Assembly (NCBI GenBank): GCA_034933245.1
Contig: JAYFNX010000015.1
Location: 1 to 64,000, forward strand
DNA: 64,000 bases
Origin: Pelethousia sp034933245
GTDB lineage: Bacteria > Bacillota > Clostridia > Christensenellales > CAG-138
Reading direction: 5' to 3'
A program made the position numbers and the translations under genes. The notes under the pieces were generated by a model. The model ran no database searches and was not told the DNA's origin. It was given only the letters and a program-made list of their open reading frames with translations. Below are positions 32,743-42,094 of this stretch, piece after piece. The stretch's first letter is position 1; the number at the start of each line of letters is the position of its first letter.

Positions 32743-34404
32743 TTATCCTTCCTCATATAGTAAAACCCGGGCTTCATAGGGCTGGAGCAATCCGTTTTTA
32801 TGGCTGGGATAATTGGAAAGCAACTCCCGTGCGCCCGGCTCCCACCCCAGCTCGCAGGGCGTATCCTGGGCGGCAAAGCTGCAAAGCACCAGAAGGCGCT
32901 CCCGGCGCAGCCTCCGTTCGTAAGCGTACACGCTTGGGTTTTCCTCCAGCAAGGGGGTGAAATCCCCGTGAACGATGATGGGGTAGGCTTTACGCAGCAT
33001 AATCAGCCGCCTGTAATAATGGAAAACCGAGCAGGGATCCTGAATCTGATTCTCCACATTGATGGTAAGATAGTTGGGATTTACACGAATCCAGGGTTCG
33101 CCCGCCGTAAACCCCGCATTTGGCTTGGCGCTCCATTGCATGGGCGTTCGCGCGTTATCCCGGCCGATCACCTGCAGGCAGCGCAGCATCTCCGCCTCCG
33201 TCAAAAGGCCGCCCTCCGTATATTCCGCAAAAGCATCGATGCTTTCCCGGTCCCGGTAATCCGAAAGGTGCTGGAAATAAGCGTTGGTCATGCCCAGCTC
33301 CTCCCCCTGGAAAATATAAGGCGTACCTTGCAGCATGTGCAGGCAAGTGCCCAGCATCTTGGCGCACACCGCCCGGTATAAGGGCCCGTCGTTGCCGAAC
33401 CGAGATACGGGCCGGGGCTGATCGTGGTTGCTCCAATACAACCCATTCCAGCCTATGCCCGCCAGGCCCGTTTGCCAGCTGTTGAATATCCGGCGCAATT
33501 CAGGAAAAGGGAAGGGCCTGTCCGTCCACTTATCCGCCAGGCGCGGCCCGCCGTCCACGTGCATGAACTGAAAGATCATGCTCAACTCGCCCCGTTCCTC
33601 GCCCGTATAGCGTCTGCCGTCCTCCACGCTCACATGGCTGGTTTCTCCCACGCTAAGCATATCGTATGGCCGGAACACGCGGCTGTTCAATTCCCGCATA
33701 TACGCATGAATGCGGGGGCCATTGTACATATAGGGGAAGCCGTTTCCATAGAGGGCGCCCATTTCGCCGTCTAAAAAGCGCTGATCCTTGGAAATCATGT
33801 TGATGCCGTCCAGCCGGAAGCCGTCAATTCCCTTTTCCCGCCACCAGAGCATGATGTCGAAAACCGCTTCTCGAACAGCCGGATTCTCCCAATTCAGATC
33901 CGGCTGTTCTGGCAGAAAACTATGCATATAATATTGGCCCGTAGCCGCATCCGGCGTCCAGGCAGGGCCTGAAAAGATGGAGCCCCAGTTGGTGGGTGGG
34001 CCTCCATTTTTCCCATCCCGCCAGATATAAAAATCACGGTAAGGATTATCCCGGCTGGCTCTGCTCTGAAGAAACCACGGATGTTCCGAGGAGGTATGGT
34101 TGGCCACAATATCCATCATCATGCGCATGTTGGCGCCGTGGGCGGCGGCGATAAGCCGCTCCAGATCCTCCATGGTCCCAAAAACAGGATCGATGGCTTT
34201 GTAATCCGAAATATCGTAGCCGTTATCCCGGCCGGGAGAAACATACACAGGGCAAAGCCAAAGCACATTTACGCCCAGCAATTTAAGATAGGGGAGCCTT
34301 GCCAAAACGCCGGGTAAATCCCCCACGCCGTCCCCATTGCTATCGTAAAAGCTGCGGGGGTAGATCTGGTACACCACGGCCTCTTTCCACCAGGGGCTCT
34401 GCAT
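32743..34404 (-). CDS. Alpha-glucosidase, GH13 oligo-1,6-glucosidase type
   Basis: A 553-aa cytoplasmic glycoside hydrolase with no signal peptide. The GH13 regions are all present: DIVANHTSSEHPWF (I), GFRLDGINMISK with the nucleophile Asp (II), SVGETSHV with the acid Glu (III) and SNHDQPRPVSR (IV). The opening PWWKEAVVYQIYPRSFYDSNGDGVGDLPG in two parts is typical of the isomaltase/trehalose-6-phosphate hydrolase subfamily. It would release glucose from an alpha-linked oligosaccharide imported whole. The ATG at 34404 is chosen by homology; a TTG two codons earlier with AAGGA nearby is an alternative. Exact substrate is unclear. Confidence 0.92.
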   Translation of the reverse strand: MQSPWWKEAVVYQIYPRSFYDSNGDGVGDLPGVLARLPYLKLLGVNVLWLCPVYVSPGRDNGYDISDYKAIDPVFGTMEDLERLIAAAHGANMRMMMDIVANHTSSEHPWFLQSRASRDNPYRDFYIWRDGKNGGPPTNWGSIFSGPAWTPDAATGQYYMHSFLPEQPDLNWENPAVREAVFDIMLWWREKGIDGFRLDGINMISKDQRFLDGEMGALYGNGFPYMYNGPRIHAYMRELNSRVFRPYDMLSVGETSHVSVEDGRRYTGEERGELSMIFQFMHVDGGPRLADKWTDRPFPFPELRRIFNSWQTGLAGIGWNGLYWSNHDQPRPVSRFGNDGPLYRAVCAKMLGTCLHMLQGTPYIFQGEELGMTNAYFQHLSDYRDRESIDAFAEYTEGGLLTEAEMLRCLQVIGRDNARTPMQWSAKPNAGFTAGEPWIRVNPNYLTINVENQIQDPCSVFHYYRRLIMLRKAYPIIVHGDFTPLLEENPSVYAYERRLRRERLLVLCSFAAQDTPCELGWEPGARELLSNYPSHKNGLLQPYEARVLLYEEG

Positions 34405-34511
34405 TTTCAAAAGCAATCCTTTCCGGGCCCGTCCTTTGGACAAGGTCCTATAAAAAGGCCGCGGGGCGGGGCCGCGCCCGGCCCTGCGGCCTGCTATCCT
34501 TGCGCATCTTC

Positions 34512-35531
34512 TTACCGGGGCGGCGCCGTTGTGCCACCTGCCACCAGGCTTACCGGCAGACGGATAATGCTACCCTCAACATCCTCCTTGGCGATGAGCC
34601 GCATAAGCATATCAAAGGCAAGCCGCGCCTTCTGCGTTGGATTTTGATGTATGGTGGTCAATCTCGGCCGCAGGTTCTGGCTAAGGATATTGTCATCAAA
34701 CCCGGCGATGGAGATGTCTTCCGGAATGCGGAATCCATGGTCATACAGATAGTCAAACCCCCGCATGGCATAATAGTCCGATGCGAAAAACAGAGCGGAA
34801 AAGCGATCCCTTGGCTCCAATGCCGGGGCGAGGCTTTTATTATACGCCGTCCAGCCCGGCCGGAGCATAATATAGGTTTTCTCTTCGCTGTAAGGCAGGT
34901 TCGCCGCTTCCATGGCCTCGCAATAACCTAGCCAGCGCATCCAATCGTTACCGATTTGGTTATCCGAAAGAAAGGCGATTCGCTTATGCCCCAGGGAGAT
35001 CAGATATTCCGTCATGATCCGCCCCCCCGTTTGATCTTCCAAGCCAATGTTGGAATAAGGAATTCCCACATCGCCGAAATAGCAATCCACAAAAACCATG
35101 GGCTTGGGTGTTTGGGCACGGATCTGCTTGTAATCCTGGGCATGGAACCCCGAAAGGATCAGGCCCTCCACGTTCCATGTTTTCATCAGGCGAACGATAT
35201 CCCCCACGTTGGGCGCTACATATTGCATCATATAGTAGCCCGCTTCCCGGATACTCGCCTCCAGTGCTCCCATCAGCTCGCCCGCGAAAGGATCCTGGAG
35301 GGCGTTCAGCTCCTTTTCCGGGTTAAACTTGAGCACCACGCCAATGATCTTCGAGCTTTTTTGGGCCAGCGCCCTGGCGCTCATGTTAGGAATATAATTG
35401 TATTCGCGAACGGCCCGCTGCACCATTTCAATGGTTGCCTGGGAGACCTCTCCGGTCTTCCCGTGAATAACATTCGATATGGTGGTTGTACTCACGCCCA
35501 GCTTATCCGCCAGTTCCTTAATCGTGATCAT
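34512..35531 (-). CDS. LacI/GalR-family transcriptional repressor
   Basis: A 339-aa regulator. The N-terminal headpiece ITIKELADKLGVSTTTISNVIHGKTGEVS (in pieces) is a LacI-type helix-turn-helix with hinge helix near residues 50-60 (NMSARALAQ). The C-terminal periplasmic-binding-like domain begins KIIGVVLKF. It lies inside the sugar operon between mglC and the glucosidase gene, so it probably represses that operon and responds to the imported sugar or a product. Candidate operators are the palindromes at 39511-39534 and 39301-39320 in front of mglB. Confidence 0.93.
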   Translation of the reverse strand: MITIKELADKLGVSTTTISNVIHGKTGEVSQATIEMVQRAVREYNYIPNMSARALAQKSSKIIGVVLKFNPEKELNALQDPFAGELMGALEASIREAGYYMMQYVAPNVGDIVRLMKTWNVEGLILSGFHAQDYKQIRAQTPKPMVFVDCYFGDVGIPYSNIGLEDQTGGRIMTEYLISLGHKRIAFLSDNQIGNDWMRWLGYCEAMEAANLPYSEEKTYIMLRPGWTAYNKSLAPALEPRDRFSALFFASDYYAMRGFDYLYDHGFRIPEDISIAGFDDNILSQNLRPRLTTIHQNPTQKARLAFDMLMRLIAKEDVEGSIIRLPVSLVAGGTTAPPR

Positions 35532-35561
35532 AGCCGTTCATTCCCATCTTTTCTTCCGTTT

Positions 35562-36572
35562 TTATTTTTTCGCCACGTACTTGCGAATATCCAGCGAAAC
35601 AGCCATGATGATAACCATGCCCTGCACAATATAGGTATAGTCCGAGGGCACGCCCATGAACTGCATCGCTATTTTCAGAAGCTCAAATACCAGCACGCCA
35701 ATGAGCATGCCGGAGATGCGGCCCACACCACCATTGGTGGAAACGCCGCCAATGGTACACCCGGCGATGGCTTCCAGTTCATAGCCCATGCCCAGGTTTA
35801 CGGAAGCGCCGCCGCTCTTTGCGCCGTAAAGGAAGCCTGCAATGCCATAAAGGCAGGCCGCCGTGGTATAAATGATGATCTTGGTGACGGTGGTGTTGAT
35901 GCCCGCCACCTCGGCGGAGCTTTCATTCCCGCCGATGGCATACATATATTTGCCGTGGGGCGTTTTATTATAAACGAACCACATGATCGCGCCCAGGATC
36001 AATGCGATGATGCCCAAATAGGGCAGGAATTGAATGCCGAACAGATCGCCGGAGGAAATTCTGGTATAATCCGCCCGCAGGCCGCCAATGGGCTGAGCCC
36101 CCGTATAGACCAGGCAGACGCCGTATACAATGGTCTGCATGCCCAGTGTGGCGATAAAGGGAGGCACATGCAGCTTGGAAACGACCAAGCCGTTCATCAC
36201 GCCAAACACCATGCATACGGCCACCACCCCCAAGAACACCCAGATGATGGGCAGCTCGCCGATGTTGGGATAAACCTTGCTTGAATAATCGCCCCGCTGC
36301 ATGAAGGTAGCGGATAGGCAGGCGGCCAGGCCCACCATGCGTCCTGCGGAAAGGTCCGTCCCCTTGGTGATGAGGCAACCGGAAACGCCCAAAGCAATAA
36401 TAAAACGGGCGGCGGTGTTAGAGATGAGGTTCTTGGCGTTGTAGGCCGACAAGAAATTTGGCCGCATGATGCTCACCGCTACGGCGGCAACCAGCATCAT
36501 GATGATGACCGCATTGTTGAGCAGGAATTCGCTCACCCGCTTGCCGGTTAGCTTGCTATTGTCGATCTGCAT
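35562..36572 (-). CDS. mglC: Sugar ABC transporter permease, MglC-like
   Basis: A 336-aa permease of the ribose/galactose class with about eight to ten membrane helices. Family blocks are IIALGVSGCLITKGTDLSAGRMVGLAA near residue 60, the AIGGNESSAEVAGINTTVTKI region near 215 and GGVSTNGGVGRISGMLIG near 275. It lies 12 bases after mglA. The order B-A-C is that of E. coli mgl. The assignment to galactose or methylgalactoside rests on similarity of gene order and the galK-galE genes; another hexose is possible. Confidence 0.9.
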   Translation of the reverse strand: MQIDNSKLTGKRVSEFLLNNAVIIMMLVAAVAVSIMRPNFLSAYNAKNLISNTAARFIIALGVSGCLITKGTDLSAGRMVGLAACLSATFMQRGDYSSKVYPNIGELPIIWVFLGVVAVCMVFGVMNGLVVSKLHVPPFIATLGMQTIVYGVCLVYTGAQPIGGLRADYTRISSGDLFGIQFLPYLGIIALILGAIMWFVYNKTPHGKYMYAIGGNESSAEVAGINTTVTKIIIYTTAACLYGIAGFLYGAKSGGASVNLGMGYELEAIAGCTIGGVSTNGGVGRISGMLIGVLVFELLKIAMQFMGVPSDYTYIVQGMVIIMAVSLDIRKYVAKK

Positions 36573-36584
36573 TGTTGTCCTCCT

Positions 36585-38090
36585 TTAAGATTCAAAGCGC
36601 GTAGCCAGTTCCATGATCTGTTCCTGGTTCATATCCTCGCCTTCGACAAAGCCGGTCACCCGGCCGTCGCACATAACCATGATGCGATCCGCCATGCCGA
36701 TGAGTTCCGGCATTTCCGAACTGATCATAATGATGCTTTTGCCCTGCTTTGCAAGGTCGGCAATGATACAATAGATCTCATATTTAGCCCCCACATCAAT
36801 GCCGCGGGTAGGCTCATCCATTATGAGCACATCCGGATCGTTGGCCAGCCAGCGGCTGATGATGACCTTTTGTTGGTTTCCGCCTGACAGGGATTGGATG
36901 GGTGTCTTATCGCTGGGGGTTTTGATGCTCAGCTTCTGGATGTTTTGGCGCACGAGCTCAGAGATGCGCTTATCATCCAGCATAATGTGGTATTTCAGGT
37001 ATTGGGAAAGAGATGCCACGGCTACGTTGTCGCTCACGGATAGCACGCCGAAGATGCCCGTGGCCCGGCGATCCTCCGTCATCATGGCAATCCCCTGGTT
37101 GATTGCTTCCTTGGGCCGGGCAATGCGAATTTGTTTCCCCAGATATTCCACGCTGCCTTCCGTGATGGCGCGCAAGCCGAAGATTCCCTCCATCAGTTCC
37201 GTTCGTTGGGCGCCTACCAGGCCGCTTACGCCCAGGATTTCTCCCTTGCGAAGCTCAAAGCTCACATGCCGGAAGGATTTTGGGTTAATGGAGGTGTAAT
37301 CCTCCACTTTGAAAATCACGTCTGCGGGCACGTTTTCTTTATGGGGATACAGGTTTGTAAGTTCCCGCCCCACCATCCTGGTGATGATAAGATCGGTTGT
37401 CAGCTCTCCTGCCGGCCAGGTGCCGATGTATTTTCCGTCTCGCATGATGGTGACTTCGTCCGAAATGCGGAGAATTTCATCCATCTTGTGAGAAATGTAT
37501 ATGATGGCGCAGCCTTGTTCTCGTAAGTTGTTAATAATTCTGAAAAGGGTATTCACCTCGTTCTGTGTAAGGGAGGAGGTTGGTTCATCCATAATGACAA
37601 TTTTCGCATCGGCGGAAACGGCTTTCGCGATCTCCACCAGCTGCATTTGGGATACGGACAGGGTGCCGAGCTTGGCTTTCGGGTCAAAATTCAGGCCCAA
37701 GCCTTGAAGGAGCCGCTCCGTATTCCGGTGCATCTGGGTATGATCTACCATGGCCCCCCCCCATTTCGTGGGATAGCGTCCACAATAGATGTTTTCCGCT
37801 ATAGACCTTTCGGGAATGGGCTGCAGTTCCTGATGCACCATGGCGATGCCCTTTTGCAGCGCATCAAACGGGTTCACAATATGAATAGGACGGTCCTCAT
37901 AGAAAATTTCACCCGCATCCATTTTATATACGCCGAACAGGCATTTCATCAGGGTAGATTTTCCGGCGCCATTTTCGCCCATAAGCGCGTGCACTGTGCC
38001 GGCCCGCAGCTTGAGCGAAACATCATCCAGCGCCTTCACGCCTGGGAATGACTTACAAATTCCCTTCATTTCCAGCAGATATTCCGACAT
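36585..38090 (-). CDS. mglA: Sugar ABC transporter ATP-binding protein, MglA-like
   Basis: A 501-aa protein with two fused ATPase domains, as in MglA/RbsA. The first has GENGAGKSTLMKCLFG (Walker A), LSVSQMQLVEIAKAVS (signature) and IVIMDEPTSSL (Walker B). The second has the degenerate P-loop normal for this class (SGLVGAQRTELMEGIFG), with LSGGNQQKVIISRWL and LIMDEPTRGIDVGAKYEI. It supplies energy to the MglBC importer. A 14-bp hairpin separates it from mglB. Confidence 0.95.
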   Translation of the reverse strand: MSEYLLEMKGICKSFPGVKALDDVSLKLRAGTVHALMGENGAGKSTLMKCLFGVYKMDAGEIFYEDRPIHIVNPFDALQKGIAMVHQELQPIPERSIAENIYCGRYPTKWGGAMVDHTQMHRNTERLLQGLGLNFDPKAKLGTLSVSQMQLVEIAKAVSADAKIVIMDEPTSSLTQNEVNTLFRIINNLREQGCAIIYISHKMDEILRISDEVTIMRDGKYIGTWPAGELTTDLIITRMVGRELTNLYPHKENVPADVIFKVEDYTSINPKSFRHVSFELRKGEILGVSGLVGAQRTELMEGIFGLRAITEGSVEYLGKQIRIARPKEAINQGIAMMTEDRRATGIFGVLSVSDNVAVASLSQYLKYHIMLDDKRISELVRQNIQKLSIKTPSDKTPIQSLSGGNQQKVIISRWLANDPDVLIMDEPTRGIDVGAKYEIYCIIADLAKQGKSIIMISSEMPELIGMADRIMVMCDGRVTGFVEGEDMNQEQIMELATRFES

Positions 38091-38150
38091 GTTGCCCCCT
38101 TATTTTTCCTGTCTCGCCAATCTTTTGAGAACCCCGCCTGGGTTAATTGC

Positions 38151-38186
38151 AAGAATTGCGTGCGAGCAAGCCCGCACGCAATTCTT
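38151..38186 (-). terminator. Intercistronic hairpin between mglB and mglA
   Basis: A 14-bp perfect stem (38151-38164 with 38173-38186) and an 8-base loop start 16 bases past the mglB stop. Such hairpins usually protect or partly terminate the mRNA so that the binding protein is made in excess over the ATPase and permease. Confidence 0.7.
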
Positions 38187-38202
38187 TTGTTCCAGCGTTT
38201 GG

Positions 38203-39273
38203 TTATTTGGTGATCTTCTGATAATCGACGATCACATAGTTGGAGCCATCGGCAGCGGCACCCACAAGCTCGCCGTTAAGATACTTCATAGCGGCATCCA
38301 CAGCGGCATGGCTCTGGCCGATATGGTCGTTAAGCACGGTACCGGTCATGGTGCCAGCCTCAACCATCTCTACGCATTCAGCCAGCGCATCCACGCCTAC
38401 CAGATAGATATTCTCGCCAACCGTGCGGCCGGCGGAGGTAATAGCCTGGGCCGCGCCCAACGCCATCGCATCGTTATTGCAGAAGATAACATCCACTTTA
38501 TCGCCGAACTGGCTCAGAGCATTGGCGGCAAGCTCCTGGCCCTTTTCCTGTGCCCAGTCGCCGCGCTGTTTGAACAGCTCTTCAACCTCAATGCCGGCAT
38601 CCGTCAGGGCTTTGATGGAGAACTCGGTGCGATACTGTGCATCCACATTCTCCGGGTCACCCATGATCATAACATAGCGTACAACGCCATCGCCGTCCAC
38701 ATCGCCCTTGTTCGGCAGCGCAGCAATGATTTCGCCCTGGTAGGTGCCGCTCTGGCGAGCATCAGCGCCTACGTAGCAGAGCTTATCCCAAGCCTGCATA
38801 TCGGCAGCCTCGGGCTCCCGGTTAATATATACGACGGGCACATCCGCAGCCTTGCACTTCTCGGTGATGGTAGCGGCGGAAGAGGACTGCACCAGGTTCA
38901 CGATGAGCACATCCACACCCTGGGCCAGGAAGGTATCTACCTGGTTGGTCTGCTCGGCCATATCGCCCTTGCCGTCCACAATGGTTACATCGTATTTAAC
39001 AGCGTCGGTTTCCAGGGACTTGAAGTAGCTCTCGATCTCCTCGCGATAGAGGGTCATAAAGTTATCGTCGAACTTATAGATGCACACGCCAACTTTGAAG
39101 GTCTTCGCTTCGGCAGCAGGCTCGGCGGCGGGCTCGGCAGCGGGCTCGGCAGCGGGCTCGGCTGCGGGCTCAGCGGCGGCAGGCTCGGCTGCAGGTGCGG
39201 CAGGGGTCCCCGCGCACGCTACGCAAGTCAGAGCCATCATGGCTACCAGAATCAATGCAATCAGCTTTTTCAT
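38203..39273 (-). CDS. mglB: Galactose/methylgalactoside-type substrate-binding lipoprotein
   Basis: A 356-aa type I periplasmic-binding protein. The signal peptide ends ALTCVAC, with lipidation likely at Cys21. A 30-residue Ala/Pro/Glu linker built from PAAE repeats follows, then the binding domain from about residue 60 (FKVGVCIYKFDDNFMTLYREEIESYF in pieces). MglB-like features are FDDNFM, VVYINREPE and FCNNDAMALGAAQAI. The ATG has GGAGG about 12 bases upstream. It is the first gene of the operon. The ligand is probably galactose or glucose, based on MglB resemblance. Confidence 0.9.
   Translation of the reverse strand: MKKLIALILVAMMALTCVACAGTPAAPAAEPAAAEPAAEPAAEPAAEPAAEPAAEAKTFKVGVCIYKFDDNFMTLYREEIESYFKSLETDAVKYDVTIVDGKGDMAEQTNQVDTFLAQGVDVLIVNLVQSSSAATITEKCKAADVPVVYINREPEAADMQAWDKLCYVGADARQSGTYQGEIIAALPNKGDVDGDGVVRYVMIMGDPENVDAQYRTEFSIKALTDAGIEVEELFKQRGDWAQEKGQELAANALSQFGDKVDVIFCNNDAMALGAAQAITSAGRTVGENIYLVGVDALAECVEMVEAGTMTGTVLNDHIGQSHAAVDAAMKYLNGELVGAAADGSNYVIVDYQKITK
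39119..39178 (-). repeat. Five 12-bp tandem units in the mglB linker
   Basis: Plus-strand units of the form GGCTCGGCAGCG repeat five times with one or two base changes each. They code for the PAAE repeats of the linker. Length polymorphism by slippage is likely and would change tether length without shifting the frame. Confidence 0.85.
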
Positions 39274-39300
39274 GGTATGTTATTTCCTCCTTCAGAATTT

Positions 39301-39320
39301 AGAGCGTTTCAAAGCGCTCT
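39301..39320 (-). promoter_or_regulatory. Possible second operator in the mglB leader
   Basis: A 20-bp imperfect palindrome (AGAGCG outer arms, 8 of 10 pairs) lies 28 bases upstream of the mglB ATG. It could bind the LacI-family regulator or form a hairpin in the leader. Confidence 0.4.
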
Positions 39321-39483
39321 TTATATTCCCGGCGCGGTCTCCCGCACCAAGCTTGTAAAAACAACCGAAGTTGTTTTTCATCTTGCGTTATCTTCTGATT
39401 CTGGGAAAGTCGGGCGCACCCTGAACAGGCGCAGATTAATCATGGTATTTGTGAATTTACACACAGCTTTTTCTGATGTTGGT

Positions 39484-39512
39484 ATCATAGCACACATCTG
39501 AATCCTTTGCAA
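39484..39512 (-). promoter_or_regulatory. mgl-gal operon promoter
   Basis: Minus-strand -35 TTGCAA (39512-39507) and -10 TATGAT (39489-39484) with a 17-base spacer. The predicted leader to mglB is about 200 bases. Confidence 0.7.
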
Positions 39513-39534
39513 TACCTTTTGCGCATAAGGTATT
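39511..39534 (-). promoter_or_regulatory. LacI-type operator palindrome at the mgl promoter
   Basis: A 24-bp palindrome with arms AATACCTT and AAGGTATT, centred on TGCGCA with only one mismatched pair, touches the -35 element. Central CG palindromes are typical of LacI/GalR operators, and the only such regulator in the window is encoded in this operon. Confidence 0.6.
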
Positions 39535-40490
39535 GATTTTATCGCACTTTTTTATTATGTTTCGTCGTCTGCTGTCGGATAATCTAGCATAATTTTCTTT
39601 GTCATTGGGAACAAGCGTGTGTTTTTCCTCTGCTGTCATTCGCTAATATTCTGTAATTTATTATCCGCGCAAAGTCAATCCCCACGCCTTATAAATTGCC
39701 TGTGTGTGCGAAGGAAGCGAGGGTGGGAGCACACGACATCCTCCTAAGCAGTTGCCGTTGGTATCCATATGTCTGCCGCAGCATTTGAAATTGCGGCGCA
39801 TTATTTTTTTGTTATATTATTATAGAATTTGTGTTATTATTTTATTTTTTATCGAATATCCTTGTGTTATCCTCGTGAAAATATAGAATTGCTATGTAAA
39901 ATTTTTCTATAAAAAATCGCCTTATTTACCAATGATTATAATTGCATTGAAAACCGTAATTGTTTTCATAATGAAAGAAAAGGCTTCCTTCTACACGAAC
40001 GCGGATGATATTCGCCTATCAAACCATGCTTTTGTCCAGCATATTAAAAAAATACCTTTTTTGAAAGAATCCAGGATCAAAATAGCATTAGCAAAACAAT
40101 CTTCTCTCCTTGTCTTTTATGATAGGGTTACAAAAATTTCTTTACAATAACCATCAATAAAACCAAGCAGCCAAGCCGCGCGTCATTTTTTCGTCCCAGA
40201 AAGAAGCGCTTTCGCCCAAGCACGCTTGCCGGGGTGCGCTGTACAAAAAATTGCGGGTATAACGAAAGGCAGATAGCAGGAATAAAAAAATGGTTTTGGT
40301 TAGCTGGGGATTACAGCGCGTATGCTAGTTCTACCGCGGCAATGGTGCGAGCAGGCGGCGAATAGGGCGGCTTAACCAGAACGAACCCCGCCGCATATAA
40401 CAACCGTCCCGCAAGGCGGCACTTTAATACAGCCATGCGGGACGATATCCGGTACCCATGTTTTCTGCCTCTTTGTAGCGGCGCAAAGGT
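39535..40490 (+). other. AT-rich non-coding region
   Basis: I see no convincing gene in about 950 bases. A plus-strand hairpin near 39770-39800 (GCCGCA with TGCGGC, followed by a run of seven T) looks like a terminator of an unseen short transcript. A stem GTCCCGCA with TGCGGGAC lies near 40406-40443, just past the dipeptidase stop. A 72-codon frame at 39932-40150 lacks a ribosome site. Confidence 0.4.
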
Positions 40491-41858
40491 TTATTTTGCG
40501 GCTAATGCGATGATTGCTTCCGCATACATTTTGGTATCCTCCAGCAAATCATCGATATGGATAGATTCACCCGCCATGTGTACGCAGTTAACGCGGTTTT
40601 CCCGTTCCGGGCCGAAAGCCACGGCATTGGTAAGATGGCGGGCATAGGTGCCGCCGCCAATGCGCAACGGCGGCGTATGGGAACCTGTCCGTGCGGCATA
40701 AATTTTCATAAGCGTACGCACAAGTTCCGCGTCCTCCGGCAAATAATAGCCCTCGGAAAAGCGGTAGTCCGCCCGCCGGGCCAGGTGGAAGGCCAAATCC
40801 AGCTTTTCCAGGATCATCTTTTCGCCCACGGAGAAAGGCGCGCGGATATCCACGGAGAAGGAGGCCCCCTCGCTATTCCAATCCATCAAGCCAAGGTTAA
40901 ACGTGAGCGCGCCAGACTCGTCTTTTGCTTGGAGGCCCAGGGATGCGCCGTCATACTCCATGCCCAGGGCGCCGGCCAACATGGATACCACCTGTTTGTC
41001 TACACCAGTAAGGGGCAATTGGTTTACCAGCAGCAGCAGTCCCTGCAGGGCGTTATGCCCTAACTCCGGCGTAGAAGCATGGGCTGCTTCGCCGGTGGCG
41101 GTAATCTTTGTGCCGCTTTCCGTTTTTTCTGCAGCAAATGTGACCCCCGGGATTGGGCCGCAAGCCTCCATCGCCTTTTGTACGGCCGCTTCGTCAAATG
41201 GCAGGGTCGCCACGGCCAAGGCCGGCACCGCATTAACCACGGTGCCCGCACGCAGGGTTATTTTTGAAGGAAACGCCACAGTATAGCGGGCGTGGAAGAT
41301 GTTCTTTTCGGAATTCACCAACGGATAAGAAGCGTCCGGTGAAAACGCTAACGAAGGCATCTCTGCATGCTCCGTATAATGGTGCAGGCACCGCATGTTT
41401 TTTTCCTCATCGCAGCCGAAAATCAAGCGCACACGGCGGCGAAAATCGTAACCGGCCGCCTTAACGGCAGCCAGCGCAAACACGCTGGCCACGGCCGGTC
41501 CCTTATCGTCCAGCGCACCGCGGCCTACGATTTTCCCGTCCACGATTTCGCCTCCAAAGGGATCGTGGCGCCATCCGCTGTCAGCCGGCACCACATCCAG
41601 GTGAGACAAAATCCCCAGCATTTCCTCACCCTCGCCGCATTCCGCATAGCCTATATAGCCTTCCATGTCCTGGGTATCCATGCCGAATCCTCCACAAATA
41701 TCCAGCATGCAGGCCAGCGCATCATGGCAGGCAACGCCAAAAGGCGCCCCCGGCAAGGGCTTGCCATCGTCTATGCTCTTGTAGGAAATCAGCTTTTGCA
41801 CTGCGGCTATAAGTTCGTCGCGATGCCCGTCAATCCATAACTCGACCCGTGAATCCAT
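40491..41858 (-). CDS. M20-family dipeptidase (PepV/Sapep type)
   Basis: A 455-aa cytoplasmic metallopeptidase that would cleave dipeptides. The first metal motif is LSHLDVVPADSGWRHDPFGG and the bridging Asp is in GRGALDDKGP. The catalytic Glu pair is in FGCDEEKNM and the last His in GGGTYARHL near the end. The lid domain insertion is present. The ATG at 41858 has AAAGGAG 8 bases upstream. It is separated from the DUF917 gene by a terminator, so it is a separate unit, yet it may serve the same dipeptide uptake system. Confidence 0.92.
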   Translation of the reverse strand: MDSRVELWIDGHRDELIAAVQKLISYKSIDDGKPLPGAPFGVACHDALACMLDICGGFGMDTQDMEGYIGYAECGEGEEMLGILSHLDVVPADSGWRHDPFGGEIVDGKIVGRGALDDKGPAVASVFALAAVKAAGYDFRRRVRLIFGCDEEKNMRCLHHYTEHAEMPSLAFSPDASYPLVNSEKNIFHARYTVAFPSKITLRAGTVVNAVPALAVATLPFDEAAVQKAMEACGPIPGVTFAAEKTESGTKITATGEAAHASTPELGHNALQGLLLLVNQLPLTGVDKQVVSMLAGALGMEYDGASLGLQAKDESGALTFNLGLMDWNSEGASFSVDIRAPFSVGEKMILEKLDLAFHLARRADYRFSEGYYLPEDAELVRTLMKIYAARTGSHTPPLRIGGGTYARHLTNAVAFGPERENRVNCVHMAGESIHIDDLLEDTKMYAEAIIALAAK

Positions 41859-42051
41859 TGCTCGCTCTCCTTTTACCAATACTCATGCACTGTTTACGAC
41901 GCATTCGTATGGTTTTCCTTCATCATAGCAGTAATATATCTTTATTATAACCTTTTAGCGCACAAATGCACGCCAATCCATCCTGGTTTTCTCTTTCAGG
42001 CAACATGTATCGTGCCAAGTTTATCTTTTTTATTGCTTGAGAAAACGAAAG

Positions 42052-42079
42052 GGGATATGCGCAAAGTCGCGCATATCCC
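42052..42079 (-). terminator. Terminator at the end of the DUF917-dpp operon
   Basis: An 11-bp perfect stem (42052-42062 with 42069-42079), loop of 6, with CTTTCGTTTTC following on the minus strand. Confidence 0.8.
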
Positions 42080-42094
42080 TTCGCTCTTTTCTAA

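Noticed and set aside
39119..39178. CRISPR-like repeats
   Set aside because: The units are 12 bp, contiguous, and lie in the coding frame of mglB; no spacers are present.
39932..40150. A 72-codon plus-strand frame
   Set aside because: No ribosome site, AT-rich context and no recognisable motif.
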